This document shows, piece after piece, positions 49,229-56,425 of a stretch of 56,425 nucleotides of DNA. Below the pieces are notes generated by a model. That model did not search any database, was not told the DNA's origin, and saw nothing but the letters and a program-made list of their open reading frames with translations. The translations under genes and the position numbers were made by a program. Each line of letters begins with the position of its first letter. Position 1 is the stretch's first letter. The stretch lies in assembly GCA_017617005.1 (NCBI GenBank), contig JAFZWW010000028.1, forward strand, positions 1 to 56,425. Reading direction: 5' to 3'. Source of the stretch: Lachnospiraceae bacterium (GTDB lineage: Bacteria; Bacillota; Clostridia; Lachnospirales; Lachnospiraceae).

Positions 49229-49752
49229 TCCAAAAAATACTGATAGCAATTTCAATACCTTTCTTTTTCCTGCTTCAAGCCTGTGTTTTCACTTCTCTGG
49301 AGCTTGGAAATGTTATTCCCAATCTTATGGTGCTGCTCGCCTGCGTGTACGGTTTCTTTTACGGTGAAAAGACCGGAGCCGTATGCGGATTTTTTGCGGG
49401 TCTTCTTATGGACATTTTCTTTGGTGAGATGCTCGGTCTCAACGCACTTCTCGTTATGTTCATCGGATATGTGAACGGAGGCTTCAGCGGTCTTTTCTAT
49501 GCCGAGGATATAAGGCTTCCCCTTATACTGATCACACTTTCCGACGCATCTTTCGGTCTTATGTATTACATTTCCACATTTCTTATGAGAGGCAGGCTCG
49601 GTTTTTCTTTTTATGCACTGAATGTCATATGCCCCGAGATATTCTATACTCTTTTGGTTTCTCTTGTGATCTATCCCATACTTCTCGGAATAGATACACT
49701 GTTCAGAAACTACCGCATCAAGAAGGAGAGAGAGACTCAGCAGAATGTTTGA
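49225..49752 (+). CDS. mreD: Rod shape-determining protein MreD
   Basis: Integral membrane protein of 175 residues with about five or six hydrophobic segments, including FFLLQACVFTSLELGNVIPN and the central FFAGLLMDIFFGEMLGLNAL, which is typical of MreD. It stabilises the MreC-PBP2-RodA complex. It overlaps mreC by 4 nt and the PBP gene by 8 nt. Confidence 0.94.
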   Translation: MIQKILIAISIPFFFLLQACVFTSLELGNVIPNLMVLLACVYGFFYGEKTGAVCGFFAGLLMDIFFGEMLGLNALLVMFIGYVNGGFSGLFYAEDIRLPLILITLSDASFGLMYYISTFLMRGRLGFSFYALNVICPEIFYTLLVSLVIYPILLGIDTLFRNYRIKKERETQQNV

Positions 49753-52612
49753 CGGTCTTCGTGAAAGGATAATAAGCATCTTCACGAGCAGGGTCACGGT
49801 CATATTCCTGATCATGACCGGTCTTTGTTGCATTCTTTTGTACAGATGTTTCTATCTTCAGATCATCAAAGGTTCCGACTATCTTGAAAACTTTGTTCTC
49901 GAACAGGAAAAGACCAGGGATATCATGCCCGTCAGAGGCAATATCTATGACTGTAACGGAAATCCTCTAGCTTATAACGTTCTTGCTTATAACATCAATC
50001 TTGAGGACACCTTTGAGACTTCTTCGGACAAGGACAGAAAGCTCAATGAGCTTATATATAATCTTGTAAAATTCATCGAGAAAAACGGAGATTATATCAT
50101 TTCCGATTTTAAGATAACGCTTAATGAAGACGGCGAATTTGTTTATACGGTCTCGGGATCGCAGCTGAACAGATTTCTTGCGGATATCTACGGACATGCC
50201 GATCCTGCGCAGTTATCCGAAGATGAAAAGAATGCCACGGCTCTGGATGTGATGATATATCTGAGCAGGAACTCGGGTAGAGGATACAGGTTCTCCGTAG
50301 GTGAAAGGATTGATCCGAGCGATAAAAAATCCGAGTTTATCGAAGGCAAAGGGTATACGCACAGGGAGTGGCTTCAGATCGTTTCGATACGTTATGCGAT
50401 GAGCCTTACTTCTTACCGTAAATATATCGGAACCACCATCGCAACGGATGTATCAAAAGAAACCGTTGCCCTTATCATGGAAAATTCCGATATTCTTCCC
50501 GGTGTGACCATCCAGGAGGATACGATAAGGAAATATGTGGACAGCAAATATTTCGCACATCTTCTCGGATATACGGGAAGGATCTCGCCCGAACAGATCG
50601 ATATCCTGAACCAGAGAATGATCGATGAAGGCGCATCCGTCGGAACATATACTTCCGATGATGTGGTCGGACAGCTCGGTATCGAATACTATCTTGAGAC
50701 AACTCTTCAGGGATCCAAGGGATATGAGAAGGTTATGGTCGACAACACCGGTAAGGTGCTTTCTATCCTTGAACATAAAGATGCCGTCAGAGGGCAGGAC
50801 GTGTATCTTTCGATCGATAAGGATCTTACGATAGAGCTTTATGACATCACCGAAAGAAAGCTCGCATATATCCTTGTACAGAAGATACAGAACGCAAAAT
50901 ATGCGGTCAGGACTACCGATTCCGTCAAATCAATTCCCATCGCCGATGTTTATTATGCCGTTTTCCGCAATAATGTTCTCGACATATCGCATTTTTCCGC
51001 AGATGATGCGAAGGATATGGAGAGAATGGTATACGGCAAATATCTTGATTACAAGGACAGCGTCTATCAGACGCTGGAAATGAGTATAAGGACCACGAGG
51101 ACTCCTTATTACAAACTCAGCGATGAGTACAAGGTTTATCAGTACTATATCGTAAGACTCCTTATGAATAACGGAATCATCATGTCATCGGAAATTGATT
51201 CCGAGGACAGTTATTTCAAAGCATGGGACGGAGACGGTGACGTAAGTCTCGGCGATCTGCTCGAGCATTGCATCGATACCGGGCTTATCGATATATCAAA
51301 GCTTGATCTCGAATCAAAGTATGCGGATTCTTCGGAAGTTTTTGATGCACTTATCCTCAAGATATTCGAGCTTGCCGATAAGGATCCGGAGTATCAGGTA
51401 AGATTCTATAAATACATGATACTGAATGATAAGCTTACCGGCTACCAGGTCTGCAAGCTTTTGTATGAGCAGGAAGCGATCAACATCCCCGAATCCGAGG
51501 TTACAAGACTGAACGCAGGTGCGATCTCCGCATATACGTTCATGATCAACAGGATCTCGAATCTTGATATTACTCCCGCACAGCTTGCTCTCGAACCCTG
51601 TAACGGTTCTGTTGTAATGACCAATCCCAATAACGGACAGGTCCTTGCATTGGTTACTTACCCCGGTTATGACAACAACATGATGGCCAATTCTGTAAAT
51701 GCCGCGTACTATAACAGGCTTATCAATGATGATTCGTCACCGCTTCTGAATTTTGCAACACAGTACAGGGCCGCACCCGGATCCACATTTAAGATAGTAT
51801 CCGCAACCGCCGGTTTTTCCGAGGGTGTCATCAACACTTCGACACTTTTCAATTGTTCGGGAATTTTCACGGAAGTCGATCCTTCGCCCAAATGTACCGC
51901 GATACACGGCAACGAGACTGTAAGAACCGCTATCAGGGATTCGTGTAACCTGTATTTCTTCAATGTAGGTTACAGGCTTGCTACCATGAACGGTTATTAC
52001 GATGATGCCGCAGGTCTTGAATATCTGTATAAATATGCGGATATGTACGGACTTACCCAGAGATCCGGAGTTGAGATAAGCGAGTATGAACCTGAAGTAT
52101 CCGATATGGACTCGGTTCGTTCATACATAGGACAGGGTACCAATGCTTATACTACAACGCAGCTCGCACGATATGTTTCTTCGATTGCTAACGGCGGAAC
52201 CACTTATGACCTGACACTTCTTGATCATATAGAGGATTCGTACGGTAGAACCATTTGGCAGCATGAACCCGTTGTATATAACAATGTTTATCTGGAAGAT
52301 TATCAATGGAACGCTATCAAGAACGGTATGATCGACGGCGTTGAGAACAAACCTTATTTCGGTGATATTCCGGTGCCTGTAGCGGGAAAGACCGGTACCG
52401 CACAGGAATCAAGGTCCAAGCCCGACCACGCCCTTTATATCGCCTTTGCCCCTGCGAGGGGTGATGCAGAGGTTGCACTGTGCTGCCGTATCCCGTACGG
52501 ATTCTATTCCGATTATGCCGCACAGCTTGCACATGAATGCCTTCAGGCATATTACGATGTTGACCCGGAAGTCGATCAGAGCGCATATTCAACAGATGAA
52601 AGAAGAGACTGA
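49745..52612 (+). CDS. Class B penicillin-binding protein (PBP2 type) with a large internal insertion
   Basis: Peptidoglycan transpeptidase of the elongation machinery, 955 residues against about 600-700 usual. It has one membrane helix (about 17-37) and a dimerisation domain starting MPVRGNIYDCNGNPLAYN. Transpeptidase motifs are STFK (Ser680), SCN (about 728) and KTGT (about 880). Between SIDKDLTIELYDITERKL (near 355-372) and ITPAQLALEPCNGSVVMTN (near 605-625), which are close together in ordinary PBP2, lie about 230 extra, mostly helical, charged residues. No stop or frameshift interrupts it. Confidence 0.95.
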   Translation: MFDGLRERIISIFTSRVTVIFLIMTGLCCILLYRCFYLQIIKGSDYLENFVLEQEKTRDIMPVRGNIYDCNGNPLAYNVLAYNINLEDTFETSSDKDRKLNELIYNLVKFIEKNGDYIISDFKITLNEDGEFVYTVSGSQLNRFLADIYGHADPAQLSEDEKNATALDVMIYLSRNSGRGYRFSVGERIDPSDKKSEFIEGKGYTHREWLQIVSIRYAMSLTSYRKYIGTTIATDVSKETVALIMENSDILPGVTIQEDTIRKYVDSKYFAHLLGYTGRISPEQIDILNQRMIDEGASVGTYTSDDVVGQLGIEYYLETTLQGSKGYEKVMVDNTGKVLSILEHKDAVRGQDVYLSIDKDLTIELYDITERKLAYILVQKIQNAKYAVRTTDSVKSIPIADVYYAVFRNNVLDISHFSADDAKDMERMVYGKYLDYKDSVYQTLEMSIRTTRTPYYKLSDEYKVYQYYIVRLLMNNGIIMSSEIDSEDSYFKAWDGDGDVSLGDLLEHCIDTGLIDISKLDLESKYADSSEVFDALILKIFELADKDPEYQVRFYKYMILNDKLTGYQVCKLLYEQEAINIPESEVTRLNAGAISAYTFMINRISNLDITPAQLALEPCNGSVVMTNPNNGQVLALVTYPGYDNNMMANSVNAAYYNRLINDDSSPLLNFATQYRAAPGSTFKIVSATAGFSEGVINTSTLFNCSGIFTEVDPSPKCTAIHGNETVRTAIRDSCNLYFFNVGYRLATMNGYYDDAAGLEYLYKYADMYGLTQRSGVEISEYEPEVSDMDSVRSYIGQGTNAYTTTQLARYVSSIANGGTTYDLTLLDHIEDSYGRTIWQHEPVVYNNVYLEDYQWNAIKNGMIDGVENKPYFGDIPVPVAGKTGTAQESRSKPDHALYIAFAPARGDAEVALCCRIPYGFYSDYAAQLAHECLQAYYDVDPEVDQSAYSTDERRD

Positions 52613-52615
52613 TAA

Positions 52616-53308
52616 ATGGCAACTCCTGTCGTTTTAAAAAGCTATAACGGTGCGATCAAGCTAATACTTGATCCCGATATGCCCTTTAATGAACTTCTCG
52701 GTCATGTGAGGGATAAATTCTATGCATCCAGGAACTTCCTCGGTAATGCATCCATCATCCTTGATATCGAAGGAAGAAAGCTTTCGGATATCGAGGAGGA
52801 CCTGATCGTTGATGCCGTTCATGCAAGCAGTGATGTTTCTGTTTCATGCCTTGTCGGCAAAAACGAAAACGATCAGGAGCATATCAGGAAAGTTAACGAG
52901 ATGCTTAACGAAAGGCTTCAGGGCAGCGATAAATGTATGATCCTTCAGTCTTCCGTCATGAATAAACAGGTCATTGAAGTTGAAGAGAGTATTGTCATAC
53001 TCGGTGACGTAAATCCCGGAAGCGAAGTCAGAAGCTGCGGCAATATAATAGTGCTCGGCGGTTTATACGGAAGTGCACATGCGGGATCTCAGGGTGATGA
53101 TTCCTGTTTTATATGTGCGATAGAACTCGAAGCCGAGAAAATGGGTATAGGGGAATATGAGTATGTTCCCGACAGCAAGCCGATCTGGAGCGCAGTACTA
53201 AAAAGCGCACCCAAGGTTGCCAGGATAAGTGACGGACAGTTTACCATAAGCCCTCTTAACAGGGTCGTTATGGAGAAGATATATGATTCTAAAAACCTAC
53301 AGGCTTAA
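52616..53308 (+). CDS. minC: Septum site-determining protein MinC
   Basis: Division inhibitor that antagonises FtsZ. It has 230 residues. The N-terminal domain (about 1-100) is divergent; the C-terminal beta-helix is clear (VILGDVNPGSEVRSCGNIIVLGGLYGSAHAGSQGDD, positions about 127-165). MinC normally needs the ATPase MinD, encoded next to it; here rodA follows at once and overlaps by 26 nt, and minD and minE are absent from the window. Start ATG is 3 nt after the PBP stop. Confidence 0.92.
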   Translation: MATPVVLKSYNGAIKLILDPDMPFNELLGHVRDKFYASRNFLGNASIILDIEGRKLSDIEEDLIVDAVHASSDVSVSCLVGKNENDQEHIRKVNEMLNERLQGSDKCMILQSSVMNKQVIEVEESIVILGDVNPGSEVRSCGNIIVLGGLYGSAHAGSQGDDSCFICAIELEAEKMGIGEYEYVPDSKPIWSAVLKSAPKVARISDGQFTISPLNRVVMEKIYDSKNLQA

Positions 53309-54452
53309 AGATTACAATTTCATGCTGATAATCTTTACGATACTCCTATCCGTGATAGGAGTGTTTGCCATAAGCTCTGCGATGGGAGAAGCCGGTTTTG
53401 ATAATGTTCGTAAACAGATAGGCGGTATCATTGTCGGAACGGTCATGATGATCGTAATATCGCTCATCGATTATCATTTCATACTAAAATTCTGGATTCC
53501 AATATACCTGGCCATGACCGTCATACTGTTTATGGTCATGGTGGGAGGTTATAATGCCAACAATGCCCAGAGGTGGCTGAAGATAGGTTTTATCAGGTTC
53601 CAGCCCTCTGAGATGGCCAAGTTGATGTTGATTTTATTTTTTGCAGCGTTTATTATGAAATACAGGGAAAAAATCAGCAATTTCCACCTGCTTTTGGTAT
53701 GTACGGGACTCTTTGTCGTACCGTTTTTCCTTGTTTATAAACAGCCCGATCTTTCTACCAGTCTTGTATTGATCTTCATCTTTTCAGCCATTATGTTCAC
53801 AAGTGGCATAAAGAAAAGGATAATACTTGTTATTTTATTGATCATGATACCGGTCGGCGCTGTTATGATAGGTTATATCCTTAATCCCGATAATCATGCA
53901 ATCAAAGATTATCAGTTGGACAGGATCAACGGTTTCCTTTATCCGGAGGATTATCCCGAGATCGCTTATCAGCAGAACAATTCCGTTACCGCTATAGGTT
54001 CGGGTATGCTTGAGGGAAAAGGATATAAGAATAACGAGATCACATCCGTTAAGAACAGTAATTTCATATCTGAAGCAGAGACCGACTTTATCTTTGCCGT
54101 TATAGGCGAAGAGTTCGGTTTCAGGGGGGCTTCGGTAACTATCATCTTACTGTTTTTGATATCACTGAGCTGTCTGGACGCAGGAATACGTGCATCAGAT
54201 GTCGGGGGTTCGATAATATGTGCCGGGATGGGAACATTCATCGGTATTCAGGGATTTATGAACATTGGCGTTGCCACGTTCCTTCTTCCCAACACGGGTC
54301 TTCCGCTTCCTTTCGTTAGCTACGGACTGACATCACTCGTGACGCTTTACTGTGGACTAGGGGTGGTCCTCAATGTAAGGCTTCAGGTAAAACATTCGGT
54401 TAATCCGCTGGATGATTTTATGCTGAATTATAATGGAAAGGGGCCGTATTAG
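53283..54452 (+). CDS. rodA: SEDS peptidoglycan glycosyltransferase RodA/FtsW family
   Basis: Polytopic membrane glycosyltransferase of 389 residues with about ten membrane segments that polymerises lipid II together with the PBP2 of the same operon. Signatures are RWLKIGFIRFQPSEMAKL (about 99-116), KQPDLSTSL (about 158) with the catalytic Asp region, SEAETDFIFAVIGEE (about 260) and TGLPLPFVSYGLTSLV. The genomic context (mreBCD-pbp) favours RodA over FtsW. The start lies inside minC; it ends with TAG. Confidence 0.95.
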   Translation: MILKTYRLKDYNFMLIIFTILLSVIGVFAISSAMGEAGFDNVRKQIGGIIVGTVMMIVISLIDYHFILKFWIPIYLAMTVILFMVMVGGYNANNAQRWLKIGFIRFQPSEMAKLMLILFFAAFIMKYREKISNFHLLLVCTGLFVVPFFLVYKQPDLSTSLVLIFIFSAIMFTSGIKKRIILVILLIMIPVGAVMIGYILNPDNHAIKDYQLDRINGFLYPEDYPEIAYQQNNSVTAIGSGMLEGKGYKNNEITSVKNSNFISEAETDFIFAVIGEEFGFRGASVTIILLFLISLSCLDAGIRASDVGGSIICAGMGTFIGIQGFMNIGVATFLLPNTGLPLPFVSYGLTSLVTLYCGLGVVLNVRLQVKHSVNPLDDFMLNYNGKGPY

Positions 54453-54456
54453 GGGA

Positions 54457-54852
54457 ATGAACATTGCACTTATCGCGCATGATTCCAAGAAGAAACTCAT
54501 GCAGAATTTTTGTGTTGCGTACAGGGGCATTCTTTCAAAGCATGATCTTTACGCAACCGGTACCACCGGAAGACTTATCGAAGAAGTAACCAATCTGTCG
54601 ATCCATAAAATGCTTGCGGGTCATCTCGGAGGAGAGCAGCAGCTTGCGGCACAGATCGAGCAGAATCTCATAGATCTTGTTATCTTTTTAAGGGATCCCG
54701 TCAATATTGCGGTACATGAACCCAATGTGGAGAATGTATTCAGAGACTGCGATCTCCATAATATCCCGCTCGCAACTAATCTTGCCAGTGCGGAGCTTCT
54801 TATCAAATCCCTCGACAGAGGCGATCTTGAATGGAGAGAGATGTATAAATGA
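54457..54852 (+). CDS. mgsA: Methylglyoxal synthase
   Basis: Converts dihydroxyacetone phosphate to methylglyoxal and phosphate, a bypass of lower glycolysis under phosphate limitation. The family start MNIALIAHDSKKK is seen, then LYATGTTGRL (phosphate-binding), AGHLGGEQQLAAQI, LRDPVN and the C-terminal IPLATNLASAELLI. I use ATG 54457 (131 residues) since homologues begin near this Met; AGGGG directly precedes it and AAAGGGG lies further upstream. ATG 54433 would add eight residues. It overlaps the carboxypeptidase gene by 4 nt. Confidence 0.94.
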   Translation: MNIALIAHDSKKKLMQNFCVAYRGILSKHDLYATGTTGRLIEEVTNLSIHKMLAGHLGGEQQLAAQIEQNLIDLVIFLRDPVNIAVHEPNVENVFRDCDLHNIPLATNLASAELLIKSLDRGDLEWREMYK

Positions 54853-55844
54853 CACGTTCACGCGGATATTATAAATTCAAGATTCTATCGCTCTTTCTCA
54901 TTTCCGTTCTGCTTTTATGCGGCTGCGGATCTGATTTTGCATCCCCTTACAAGTCATCGGTACTTGCGTCCGAAATGGCCGGAAGGGGATTTCTTGCGGA
55001 CCTTAAGGCGGATTCTTTTGCCTCGGATCTCTGCGTTATCACAGGCGATGTACCCGTACCCGGACTTGAAATGGCCAATTCGGTTGAATCGGTCCTTCTT
55101 GTCGATATCAATAATGCCGAGGTTATGGCTGCGGTCGGTGCCACGAGGCAGATCCATCCCGCATCCACGACAAAGCTTATGACGGCACTTCTTGCCCTTG
55201 AAAACTGTTCCATGGATGAAAAGCTGACTCTCGGTTCCGAAGTTACCGGATTTGCTTATGATGAGACCGTTCTTCCCGGCAAAGTCGGTGATACTATGAC
55301 TATGGACCAGGCGCTTCATTTTATGCTCATGTATTCGGCCAATGATATTGCCAATTCGATAGCTGTTCATGTCGGAGGAAATATTTCTCATTTCTGCGAG
55401 ATGATGAACGAAAGGGCTTATGAACTCGGCGCGACCAATACCCATTTTTCGAATCCTCACGGACTTGATGCGGACGATCATATGACTACAGCATACGATC
55501 TGTATCTCATCCTCAGCGAGTGCGTCAAATACGAAAAATTCGTCGAAATAGTATCAAGCTCTGAGTATCAGACCGTTTACAAGGACGCAAACGGAAAAGA
55601 CGTCAATAAGACCGTAAGGAGCACCGATCTGTTCATAAGGACCGACAAGGATGTAAACGCTCCCGCGGGAATTACCGTCATCGGAGGAAAGACCGGAACA
55701 ACGGGCGGAGCAGGACATTGCCTGATCGTTTTATGCAAGGATTCGTCCGGCAATCCGTATATTTCTTGTGTCATGGGCACCCCCGATACCGATACGCTTT
55801 ATGCGCACCAGAAAGAGCTTATGTCACTCATTTTAAACAGTTAA
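54849..55844 (+). CDS. D-alanyl-D-alanine carboxypeptidase, lipoprotein (S11 family)
   Basis: Low-molecular-weight penicillin-binding protein of 331 residues that trims the terminal D-Ala of stem peptides. The N-terminus is a lipoprotein-type signal (LFLISVLLLCGCG, lipidated Cys24 or Cys26). Catalytic motifs are HPASTTKLM (SxxK, Ser106 and Lys109), YSANDIANS (SxN) and GGKTGTTGGAGH (KTG). It ends soon after the catalytic domain, with no visible C-terminal anchor, consistent with lipid anchoring. It closes the wall-synthesis operon. Confidence 0.94.
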   Translation: MTRSRGYYKFKILSLFLISVLLLCGCGSDFASPYKSSVLASEMAGRGFLADLKADSFASDLCVITGDVPVPGLEMANSVESVLLVDINNAEVMAAVGATRQIHPASTTKLMTALLALENCSMDEKLTLGSEVTGFAYDETVLPGKVGDTMTMDQALHFMLMYSANDIANSIAVHVGGNISHFCEMMNERAYELGATNTHFSNPHGLDADDHMTTAYDLYLILSECVKYEKFVEIVSSSEYQTVYKDANGKDVNKTVRSTDLFIRTDKDVNAPAGITVIGGKTGTTGGAGHCLIVLCKDSSGNPYISCVMGTPDTDTLYAHQKELMSLILNS

Positions 55845-55850
55845 AAAGCC

Positions 55851-55879
55851 TTGATAGTTTGGGCGTTTTAAACTATAAT
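55851..55879 (+). promoter_or_regulatory. Near-consensus sigma-A promoter with an internal 7-bp dyad
   Basis: TTGATA (55851-55856), a spacer of exactly 17 nt and TATAAT (55874-55879) form the best promoter in the window. ATAGTTT (55854-55860) and AAACTAT (55870-55876) are a perfect inverted repeat spanning the spacer and touching both hexamers, which could be a repressor site. It begins 7 nt after the carboxypeptidase stop. Confidence 0.82.
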
Positions 55880-55883
55880 CTTA

Positions 55884-55937
55884 TTAGTGGTTTTAATACC
55901 GCTAAAATATATGCATCGGAGGAAAAATTAGTGGTTT
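55884..55937 (+). promoter_or_regulatory. Leader with alternative pairings that include the start codon
   Basis: TTAGTGGT (55884-55891) can pair with ACCGCTAA (55898-55905) around a 6-nt loop (one G-T pair). An 11-base direct repeat, ATTAGTGGTTT, occurs at 55883-55893 and again at 55927-55937, the second copy containing the GTG start (55931). ACCGCTAA can therefore pair with either copy but not both. Confidence 0.4.
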
Positions 55938-56362
55938 CATTGATAGTTGGTCAGAAGGGCAAGGGCAAGACTAAGGAACTTTTGGACAAGGTTAACACCG
56001 ATGTTAAGACAGTTTCCGGCAATATAGTTTATCTCGATAAAGATACGGCTCATATGTTTGAGCTGAACAACAAGATCAGACTCATTAATGTCACAGATTA
56101 TGACATTTCAGGACCGGATGAATTCTACGGATTCGTATCCGGTATCATTTCCCAGAATCACGACATTCAGCAGATGTATTTTGATTCATATATCAAGATC
56201 TCCCATCATCAGGATGATATGGATATCACAGATAATATTGAGAAGCTCGCTGCACTCAGCGAGAAGTACAAAGTAGACATGATTCTTTCAGTAGGTCTTG
56301 AGAGAAGCAAGTTCCCCGCAACACTCCAGGCTAACGAGAAGATCGCTATCAAATTCCTTTGA
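55931..56362 (+). CDS. Small P-loop protein, function unknown
   Basis: Protein of 143 residues with a Walker A-like motif near the N-terminus (VVSLIVGQKGKGKT, residues 1-14). A possible second acidic element lies in IVYLDKDT, and the C-terminus ends IAIKFL. I cannot assign a named family beyond P-loop NTPase. GTG start with CGGAGGA about 10 nt upstream; a longer upstream frame overlapping the carboxypeptidase gene runs through the promoter and is not credible. The gene has its own strong promoter and terminator, so it is a separate unit, probably well expressed. Confidence 0.8.
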   Translation: MVSLIVGQKGKGKTKELLDKVNTDVKTVSGNIVYLDKDTAHMFELNNKIRLINVTDYDISGPDEFYGFVSGIISQNHDIQQMYFDSYIKISHHQDDMDITDNIEKLAALSEKYKVDMILSVGLERSKFPATLQANEKIAIKFL

Positions 56363-56375
56363 TCTAAGTTTACAG

Positions 56376-56418
56376 GCCCCGGAGCAGTGGATTTCGCAGT
56401 TCCGGGGCATATTTTTTT
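56376..56418 (+). terminator. Intrinsic terminator after the P-loop protein gene
   Basis: GCCCCGGA (56376-56383) pairs perfectly with TCCGGGGC (56401-56408), with a 17-nt loop, followed by ATA and seven T. It lies 13 nt after the stop codon. Confidence 0.88.
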
Positions 56419-56425
56419 ATGAGCG

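Noticed and set aside
53270-53310. A minD gene hidden or frameshifted between minC and rodA
   Set aside because: minC and rodA overlap by 26 nt, so there is no space for it, and no MinD-like P-loop is seen in any plus-strand frame there.
17246-54452. Reassignment of TAG to a sense codon in the whole genome, suggested by the amber codon in nrdD
   Set aside because: TAG ends plsY (17246), cdd (27733) and rodA (54450) at the family's normal C-terminus; reading through would add unrelated tails into the next gene. Global reassignment does not fit, local recoding or error remains.
1-56425. CRISPR arrays, tRNA or rRNA genes, transposases, prophage
   Set aside because: No regularly spaced repeats, no tRNA-like cloverleaf in the intergenic spaces, and no such protein families were seen.

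Overview
The window is one dense, single-strand stretch of a Gram-positive Clostridia chromosome, most likely a Lachnospiraceae-type anaerobe. The basis is gene order and protein style: ffh-rpsP-khpA-rimM-trmD-rplS, rbgA-rnhB-ylqG-ylqH-yraN, DUF512-der-plsY-gpsA, mutS-mutL-miaA, DUF4321-radC-mreBCD-pbp2-minC-rodA-mgsA, plus a class III (oxygen-sensitive) ribonucleotide reductase. All 54 genes I support lie on the plus strand. I saw no rRNA, tRNA, CRISPR array, insertion sequence or phage gene. No gap without a gene exceeds about 200 bases.

Layout. 1-3.9 kb: translation and export genes (3' part of ffh, rpsP, khpA, rimM, an extended trmD), then rplS with its own promoter, a folded leader and a terminator. 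4.0-12.6 kb: two type I signal peptidase paralogues around rbgA (the first lacks the catalytic lysine), rnhB, a FliK-like/FlhB-tail-like pair, yraN and a two-component system. 12.7-18.3 kb: a divergent PRPP synthetase, a radical-SAM/PDZ DUF512 protein, der, plsY, gpsA. 18.2-25.2 kb: a multi-protein phosphorelay whose parts are individually incomplete (a degenerate kinase, a hybrid kinase without an ATPase domain, a double receiver), followed by a MoxR ATPase and a VWA protein. 25.2-30.5 kb: tyrS, then nucleoside salvage (PNP, cytidine deaminase, amidohydrolase, NCS2 purine permease). 30.6-32.6 kb: a membrane-anchored MutS-like ATPase and a small membrane protein with its own promoter and terminator. 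32.6-36.9 kb: a WYL regulator followed by nrdD, nrdG and a dUTPase, a dNTP-supply operon; nrdD carries an in-frame amber codon. 37.0-47.3 kb: degV, miaB, mutS, mutL, miaA, an aluminium-resistance-type PLP enzyme, DUF4321, radC. 47.3-56.4 kb: mreB, mreC, mreD, a PBP2 with a large insertion, minC without minD/minE, rodA, mgsA, a D,D-carboxypeptidase lipoprotein, and a small P-loop protein under a near-consensus promoter.

Most genes overlap by 1-26 nt or sit within 40 nt of each other, so long transcription units are likely; the clear breaks are the intrinsic terminators at about 3.9, 30.55, 32.6 and 56.4 kb. The observations most worth following up are the amber codon inside an otherwise intact nrdD, the split phosphorelay, the signal peptidase paralogue without its general base, the possible start-codon switch in front of the last gene, the C-terminal extension of TrmD, and several start codons that lack a Shine-Dalgarno and sit directly behind hairpins.
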